Positions 6,438 to 11,020 of a stretch of 11,020 nucleotides of DNA are shown here, one piece after another (the stretch's first letter is position 1; each line of letters starts with the position of its first letter). The position numbers and the translations under genes were made by a program. The stretch comes from CANJUD01 sp043750035 (GTDB taxonomy: Bacteria; Bacteroidota; Bacteroidia; UKL13-3), in NCBI GenBank assembly GCA_043750035.1, contig JAYVCI010000099.1, positions 1 to 11,020 of the forward strand, read 5' to 3'. Under the pieces are notes generated by a model that was not told where the DNA came from, did no database searches, and saw only the letters and a program-made list of their open reading frames with translations.

Positions 6438-7133
6438 TCAAAAAAATGTTTTTGATTCTCCCCATTGTGTAAATTCTTCAACTAAATTGTCAGTTAGTTC
6501 TAAATCTGAATTAAATATTGGGTCAATATTTTCAATGTTAAAATCTACCCATTTACTCCAAAATTGTGTTACGATACTATATAATTCTCTATCTTTTTCT
6601 TTAAGAATAGCGTGGTGTTCGGTGTAATCATTTCCTGCGTGGTCGGCAAAAATAGAAATTAAGCACCCAATATATAAGTTGACTGATTTAGAATTATAAA
6701 GACCAAATAATTTTAATTTTATTTCTTTCACATCTTTTAAAGATGCTTTTGGTGCTAAACTATTCGTTAGAAACTCGGAAGGAGAATATCCCATTTCAAT
6801 GAATTTGGGGTACATTTTGAAATGGTCGCAACAATTAGTTATGTAGTCACAAAGAAACTTGTTTAAAAATTTGCTTAATTTTTTGTCGCCTTGAGTGGAT
6901 AAAAATAAATGATTTCCAATGCTGTAATTATAACGAGTGAGCCATATATGAAGTAGTTCGTGAGCAATAGATTCCGTGTTGACAATTTTCGGATTATAAT
7001 ATATTATTGCCGTTTTACTCTTTTGAAAAACTTCACAGTAATCAATATTTTTTGTTTCAAAAGATATTGCGAAATCATTTCGCAAATCTTCTAATAACTC
7101 CAATGTTGCCGTATCCAAATTGTCTGGTGTCAT
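6438..7133 (-). CDS. HELLH zincin-like putative metalloprotease, hypothetical
   Basis: The product has 231 residues and no signal peptide. The segment ESIAHELLHIWL places a zinc-binding HExxH motif at His58-Glu59-x-x-His62, preceded by a hydrophobic strand (AIIYYNPKIV). A second conserved-looking segment, CDYITNCCDHFKMYPKFIEMGY (residues 95-116), could supply the third ligand (Asp96, Asp103 or His104); I cannot decide which. The pattern resembles ImmA/IrrE-like and other gluzincin-type cytoplasmic peptidases, but no family is firmly recognised. Its ATG follows the TAG of the upstream R-M gene with no intervening base, and the TIR gene follows after 12 nt, so it is almost certainly co-translated with both. 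A regulatory or effector-activating protease is the natural reading. A degenerate, non-catalytic zincin is possible. Confidence 0.78.
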   Translation of the reverse strand: MTPDNLDTATLELLEDLRNDFAISFETKNIDYCEVFQKSKTAIIYYNPKIVNTESIAHELLHIWLTRYNYSIGNHLFLSTQGDKKLSKFLNKFLCDYITNCCDHFKMYPKFIEMGYSPSEFLTNSLAPKASLKDVKEIKLKLFGLYNSKSVNLYIGCLISIFADHAGNDYTEHHAILKEKDRELYSIVTQFWSKWVDFNIENIDPIFNSDLELTDNLVEEFTQWGESKTFF

Positions 7134-10100
7134 CTACATTTCAATTTTCTCAATCTCTTTCATCAATCTATCTGTTTCACTCAACGCAACAATGATTTTT
7201 TGATAGTGTAAAATATCGTCAAATTCAAGTGTTCGTTCTTTACGGTCTTTGAGCCATTTTTGTGCTGGTTGATAACCACCAATGTAAAAGTCCCAAGCGG
7301 TTTGTGGTACGTTGTCGAAATACTGTGTGTCGTTGATGTAAACTTTGCCGTCTTGATATTTTGTTTTGCCAACTACATTGTTACCGTCTATTGGATATTG
7401 TGTAATGTATTTTTCTACAATTGGGCTTTCCAATAAATGTATTTGTCTGATTGCACCACCAAGTTTTACCAATTGCCAAAATATGTCTTTGTCTTTTGGA
7501 TAAGGCACTCTTGGGAAATCTATTTTTAAAAATTCTTTGTATTTCTCTCTGTACGATGGAGAATGTAAAACGGCATAGATATAATCTAAAATGTCAATTG
7601 GTGCAAAGGTGCTTTTGGTTGTTTCCTTTTCGTTGGTAAAAGTTAAACCCAATTTCTCTGCAATTTGCTTTAAAATTTCTGCGTTTAGGTTTGGCGTTCT
7701 TTCTGCTGTTTGCCCGATGGTTTGTTGACCATTGGTTTCGGGATAAAGGTAAAGGGGAAATAAACAACCTGTTCCAAATAACTTGGCACTTGCAGTTATG
7801 TTGCCATCAATTATTTTGTTTGTGATGAAATTATGGCGATAATCTTGAGTAGTTTGTCTTGGAATAATTAAACCAATATTAGGATAAAGAAAATGCTTCA
7901 TTACTTCAAACCTTGAACGCCCAATAAAACCGCCTGAATTTTTCGTGATAATTGTTTCCCTAATATCAAATGGTCTATAATGGATTTTTTGTTGAGAAAA
8001 AACATCTGATAAAATACTGCTTTTTGCATTTAAAAAATCCCAACCACTTGAATCTTCTTTGTCTTTATATTTTGATTTTAGTGTTTGAACATCCTCTTTT
8101 TTAAAATCCTCAATAACATTTTGTAATGTTTGTTTATCAAATTGTATAGCCAAAGAATCACATTTTGTTTCAATTCCATTTGAGTTTAATAATAATAACT
8201 CATCAACTCTAAACCCTTTATTATATTTTGAATCTAACTCAAAATCTTTTGGTACAAAAAATCTATATGGTGCGGAATATTCTAATTGTTTCCAATTTAT
8301 TGTTGCAATACTGGACTTATTTAAAAATTCATATTTAAACTCTCTTTTACCTTGTAAATTAGAATGAAAAACTTGACCTAATTCATTTTTCTTTTTCTTT
8401 CCTGTTTTAACAAAGATGTTTATTGAAACACCTTGCATAATATCAAAAACATTTTGGTCTGCTGAACCATCAGGGCAAACTTCCTTTTTCTTTGCGTTAC
8501 CGTGTAAATCCAAGATATAAATTGTGTCAAAACTCTCTAATAAATTTTTACGCATTTGGCGGTGCGTGATTCCATCTATAAAACTATTATTAGAGATGTA
8601 TGCTAAAACTCCGCTTCCGTTTTTATCAATAAAATGTTGACCGTAACGAATGAATTTAATATAATCATCATCAAGATTTATTTTCCGTTCATTCAAGTCT
8701 TTTTTATAGTCCACGATTAAGTTTTGTATCCAATCATTTTTATTGGTGCTACTAACTGCGTAAGGCGGATTTCCAATTACACACATTACCGGTGTGTCTC
8801 GCTTTATATGATTGGCTTCGTTGGCTTCTGTACTTAACCAATTTGCAAAAAGAGTTCCTGTGTCTTGGTGATGTTCTTCTAAGCTGTTGGTAAGATAAAC
8901 TCTGAACCTTTGGTTTGTTGTCGGTTTGTAACCTGTTTCGGTTAAAAGTAAATCTAATTTAAGGTGTGCCATTGCATAACTTGCCATCAACAACTCAAAT
9001 CCATTGAGGCGAGGCAATAAATGCGTTTCTACATAATTGCTCCAAATTCCTTTTTGCCCTTCAAACTTTTTATGAATATGTTTTACAACTTCGGCTAAAA
9101 AAGTTCCTGTGCCTGTCGCTGGGTCAAGTATTTGAACTTTGTGAACTTCTTGCTCTACTTGTTTGCCCTGTAGGTTTATCTTTATTTTGGTTTTGCTATT
9201 GTCGGCCAAACCTTGCGGTAAATCAAATTCAGTTTTTAAAATATCATCAACGGCACGCACAATAAAATTTACCACGGGTGCTGGCGTGTACCATACGCCA
9301 CGGGCCTTGCGTAGTTTCGGGTCATATTCACTCAAAAAGGTTTCATAAAAATGGATGATGGGGTCTTCCATTTTTGTTGACTTTCCGTAGTTTTTTAAAA
9401 TTTCTTCTACGTTGCAAGCCAAAAATATTTCCACCAAACTGTCCACTATCCATTTTATACGGTCGTCAATGTCAGGACCAGCAATGTAGCCAAACAGTTT
9501 GCGTAAAAATGGATTCGATTTTGGAATTAATTCAGCGGCTTCTTGTCGGCTAAATGTTGGTAGGGTTGGGTCATGCAATCTTGCAGCAAACATACCGTAA
9601 GCAATGGTCTGAGCATATACATCAGCAAATCCTTTGGGTGTAATATCGTGAATAAGAATTTGTTTAAATGCATTCATTTGGTCTTTAAGTGTGCTGTCTT
9701 CATTATGGGTTTCATCACTCAATAAAGCCTGCTCAATCACATCAGAAAGAAGGCGGGCTTTGCCCGCCATCATTTCTGCCAGTTTTTTTGAACTTTTTAT
9801 TGTTTGCCCTATGTGGGTGCAAAAGTCTTTTATTAAATTAGTGAAATTTGCAAAGTTGGCTGGTAACGGAACGATAGTTCCGTTTTGTATTTCAGCAATT
9901 GCAATTTTTGTAATAAAAAGTCCATCAATGTATAAATGGAAATCTAAATAGTCGGTAAATATTAAATTATTTAAAGATGATTTGTAACGGTCGAATTGTT
10001 CTTTATTCCCTGTTTTTTTTGCTCCTTCAAGGTCTTTGTCGCCAATGTCCTTTGCTTCAATAAAACCTACTGGAATTTCTTTTTTAGTCAGAATGTAGTC

Positions 10101-10259
10101 GGGTGCTCCGCAAGATTGTCTTTTGGGTTCGTTGGTCGCCCTGATGTCAGGCACTAAACTTTCTAAAAGTTGTTGCAGGTCGCCACGAAAAGTATGCTCG
10201 GTCGCATTACCAAGTTTATATCGTTTATTTATGTTGTTAATGTATTGTTCTAGTGTCAT
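7134..10259 (-). CDS. Single-chain type IIG/ISP-like restriction-modification enzyme (nuclease, N6-adenine methylase, specificity domain)
   Basis: The product has 1041 residues. Near the N-terminus, GAPDYIL (Asp54) and GFIEAK (Glu68, Lys70) form a PD-(D/E)XK nuclease core, with Glu21 in the preceding helix. A helical connector follows (about 180-310). The methylase starts with GVWYTPAPVVNFIVRAV (321-337) and carries SAM-binding motif I DPATGTGTF (379-387), catalytic motif IV NPPY (497-500) and VLAYISNNSF (551-560), typical of gamma-class N6-adenine methylases. The C-terminal part (HYRPFDIRETI at 760-770, PLYLYPE at 835-841, DDILHYQKIIVAL at 1014-1026) matches the type ISP LlaBIII-like specificity domain. 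True type ISP enzymes are about 1600 residues with a helicase between nuclease and methylase; here the helicase is missing, so a cleave-near-site type IIG mode is likely. It is the first gene of the operon. The recognition sequence cannot be read from the sequence. Confidence 0.93.
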   Translation of the reverse strand: MTLEQYINNINKRYKLGNATEHTFRGDLQQLLESLVPDIRATNEPKRQSCGAPDYILTKKEIPVGFIEAKDIGDKDLEGAKKTGNKEQFDRYKSSLNNLIFTDYLDFHLYIDGLFITKIAIAEIQNGTIVPLPANFANFTNLIKDFCTHIGQTIKSSKKLAEMMAGKARLLSDVIEQALLSDETHNEDSTLKDQMNAFKQILIHDITPKGFADVYAQTIAYGMFAARLHDPTLPTFSRQEAAELIPKSNPFLRKLFGYIAGPDIDDRIKWIVDSLVEIFLACNVEEILKNYGKSTKMEDPIIHFYETFLSEYDPKLRKARGVWYTPAPVVNFIVRAVDDILKTEFDLPQGLADNSKTKIKINLQGKQVEQEVHKVQILDPATGTGTFLAEVVKHIHKKFEGQKGIWSNYVETHLLPRLNGFELLMASYAMAHLKLDLLLTETGYKPTTNQRFRVYLTNSLEEHHQDTGTLFANWLSTEANEANHIKRDTPVMCVIGNPPYAVSSTNKNDWIQNLIVDYKKDLNERKINLDDDYIKFIRYGQHFIDKNGSGVLAYISNNSFIDGITHRQMRKNLLESFDTIYILDLHGNAKKKEVCPDGSADQNVFDIMQGVSINIFVKTGKKKKNELGQVFHSNLQGKREFKYEFLNKSSIATINWKQLEYSAPYRFFVPKDFELDSKYNKGFRVDELLLLNSNGIETKCDSLAIQFDKQTLQNVIEDFKKEDVQTLKSKYKDKEDSSGWDFLNAKSSILSDVFSQQKIHYRPFDIRETIITKNSGGFIGRSRFEVMKHFLYPNIGLIIPRQTTQDYRHNFITNKIIDGNITASAKLFGTGCLFPLYLYPETNGQQTIGQTAERTPNLNAEILKQIAEKLGLTFTNEKETTKSTFAPIDILDYIYAVLHSPSYREKYKEFLKIDFPRVPYPKDKDIFWQLVKLGGAIRQIHLLESPIVEKYITQYPIDGNNVVGKTKYQDGKVYINDTQYFDNVPQTAWDFYIGGYQPAQKWLKDRKERTLEFDDILHYQKIIVALSETDRLMKEIEKIEM

Positions 10260-10316
10260 TTAATTAGGGCTTAATGTTCGTTTTGTTTGCAGTTTAATTT
10301 TGTTTGTAGGGTAAAC

Positions 10317-10450
10317 ACCTAACGTTTTCGAGCTTGGCGAAGGTGGCGATTTTCACCACAAATGTATATGCGGAGAACCAAGCTTTGACTAACCACAAAT
10401 GTTTCTGCGGAGCAATGAACCGCCACTTTTGCCAAACCCGTGCTATAAGC
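10317..10450 (-). repeat. Long imperfect palindrome resembling an integron attC site
   Basis: This 134-nt element lies between the unrecognised gene and the R-M gene. Arms 10334-10348 and 10421-10435 pair at 13 of 15 positions (TTGGCGAAGGTGGCG against CGCCACTTTTGCCAA). In the direction of the minus-strand genes it ends in GTTAGGT (10323-10317), an exact fit to the attC core GTTRRRY. It begins with TTATAGC, a degenerate inverse core. The size fits the attC range (about 57-141 nt). No integrase lies in the window. A dispersed Bacteroidota repeat is the alternative. The remaining 57 nt up to the R-M start (10260-10316) show only a loosely repeated AAACAAAA motif and no clear promoter. Confidence 0.4.
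10355..10412. repeat. 21-nt direct repeat pair inside the palindrome
   Basis: Positions 10355-10375 and 10392-10412 agree at 19 of 21 bases; both run ACCACAAATGT, a 3-nt variable centre, then TGCGGAG. They lie between the inverted arms of the attC-like element, one on each side of its centre, as direct rather than inverted copies. On the minus strand the first copy contains TACATTTG (10366-10359), which fits the TAnnTTTG promoter box, so this may also be a promoter for the R-M operon; no matching -33 element is visible. Confidence 0.55.
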
Positions 10451-10454
10451 TGTT

Positions 10455-10862
10455 TTAATCATTTCGTATCTCCCATTGAAATAATATGTCATTGTCAAAT
10501 AATTCAAGTAGTTTAAAAAGAACACAAAATGTCGCGTTATTTGGTTTAACGATAGCAATCATTCCTTTACTTAGTCTTCCGTAATGACTTGGAAATCTGA
10601 AAACCATTGGGTCGGTAATATCAGAAAAATTTGTAGCACCTGATGCTATCCTAACAGCTCCGTTTTCGCTAAGTAAGTCTACAATTCCGTGTTGGGGTTG
10701 TAGTGTATTCCAACTAATACTTATAGTTCTTGTGTCAGTATCTGAAAATTGAACGTCCAAATGAGTCCCACTATGAATAACTGGAATTCTTCTTTTTCCA
10801 GGTCCAATCAATTTGTGAATATCCCCATATTCAAAGGTTTCTTCTTCAACTGCCTTTCTCAA
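10455..10862 (-). CDS. Unrecognised protein, start uncertain or gene interrupted
   Basis: At least 135 residues run from a TTG at 10862 to the stop at 10455. I recognise no family. The sequence is soluble-looking, mixed alpha/beta, without signal peptide or membrane segments, and includes KLIGPGKRRIPVIHSGTHLDVQ (residues 17-38) and an RFPSHYGRLSKGMIAIVKPNN segment. The frame stays open upstream for another 23 codons that look coding (EGFRKLLENKVSVGFFNRT) until a TAG at 10934-10932, with no ATG or GTG in that interval. So either translation starts at the weak TTG, or the gene began upstream and has been broken by the TAG. The palindrome begins 4 nt after its stop, which is the position an attC takes behind a cassette gene. 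It runs in the same direction as the defence operon. Confidence 0.55.
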   Translation of the reverse strand: MRKAVEEETFEYGDIHKLIGPGKRRIPVIHSGTHLDVQFSDTDTRTISISWNTLQPQHGIVDLLSENGAVRIASGATNFSDITDPMVFRFPSHYGRLSKGMIAIVKPNNATFCVLFKLLELFDNDILFQWEIRND

Positions 10863-10931
10863 AGTACGATTGAAAAAACCAACGCTTACTTTGTTTTCTA
10901 ATAATTTCCTAAACCCTTCTGAATATACTAA

Positions 10932-11009
10932 CTATTTCATAGCATAGGCGACATTTTTTTCACAAAAAAAGGCGGCTACTAAATTTGTATTTTTTTGCAA
11001 GTCGGTCAT
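10932..11009 (-). other. Possible true N-terminus upstream of an in-frame TAG
   Basis: An ATG at 11009-11007, preceded by an A-rich leader typical of this phylum (ACAAACA), opens 25 codons reading MTDLQKNTNLVAAFFCEKNV and five more residues, then TAG at 10934-10932. The frame is exactly that of the unrecognised gene downstream, so removing this one stop would give a protein of about 184 residues. Runs of seven A or T in this stretch make sequencing error or slippage worth considering. Twenty-five open codons can also arise by chance. Confidence 0.35.
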
Positions 11010-11020
11010 TGTTTGTTTTA

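Noticed and set aside
5577..10259. Thoeris, BREX or DISARM system
   Set aside because: A TIR protein is present but there is no ThsA-like SLOG/SIR2 partner, and no PglZ, BrxC or DrmA/B-type proteins accompany the methylase, so none of these named systems fits.
10319..10558. Frames through the palindrome next to the R-M gene
   Set aside because: They run across the inverted arms and into the unrecognised gene in another frame; no start context or domain supports them.

Overview
The window looks like Bacteroidota, probably a Chitinophagales or Sphingobacteriales-type genome. Two proteins end in type IX secretion (T9SS) C-terminal sorting domains with LYPNPTQG/IFPNPTQG motifs. The start regions lack Shine-Dalgarno sequences, and one start has a TAnnTTTG -7 promoter box directly upstream. 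The DNA is AT-rich. The species cannot be named from the sequence.

Layout. (1) Positions 1-1255, plus strand: the 3' part of a large secreted protein made of cysteine-rich, PKD-like repeats, ending in a T9SS signal and a strong intrinsic terminator. (2) 1256-1722: a convergent intergenic region holding two inverted copies of a palindromic dispersed repeat. (3) 1723-4665, minus strand: a secreted seven-bladed SBBP-type beta-propeller with a T9SS tail, followed 36 nt downstream by a cytoplasmic phospholipase-D-like (HKD) protein. (4) 4666-4912: a promoter, a 7-nt tandem repeat and what looks like a 20-codon remnant of a nucleotidyltransferase-fold gene. (5) 4913-5284, minus: a DUF1801 protein. 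(6) 5285-5576: a gene-free spacer of contrasting composition with an imperfect palindrome. (7) 5577-10259, minus: a tight three-gene operon. (8) 10260-10454: a second, better palindrome resembling an integron attC site. (9) 10455 to about 11009, minus: an unrecognised gene, possibly interrupted by an in-frame TAG.

The most interesting part is the operon at 10259-5577. It encodes, in order, a single-chain restriction-modification enzyme (PD-(D/E)XK nuclease, N6-adenine methylase and a type-ISP-like C-terminal specificity domain, but no helicase), a small HELLH zincin-like protein whose start codon directly abuts the methylase stop codon, and a coiled-coil TIR-domain protein. An R-M enzyme coupled to a putative protease and a putative NAD-cleaving TIR effector looks like a compound anti-phage system: restriction first, with a cell-suicide arm behind it. 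I do not recognise this three-gene combination as a named system. The genes are seen and the domains follow from known families. The joint function is inference.

The operon lies between two palindromes that share CGTTAGG ends and a TGGCGATTT block. The genes on both sides run the same way, so the operon may be a mobile cassette. Together with the HKD protein, the nucleotidyltransferase remnant and the broken-looking gene at the right edge, this gives the right two thirds of the window the character of an accessory/defence region.
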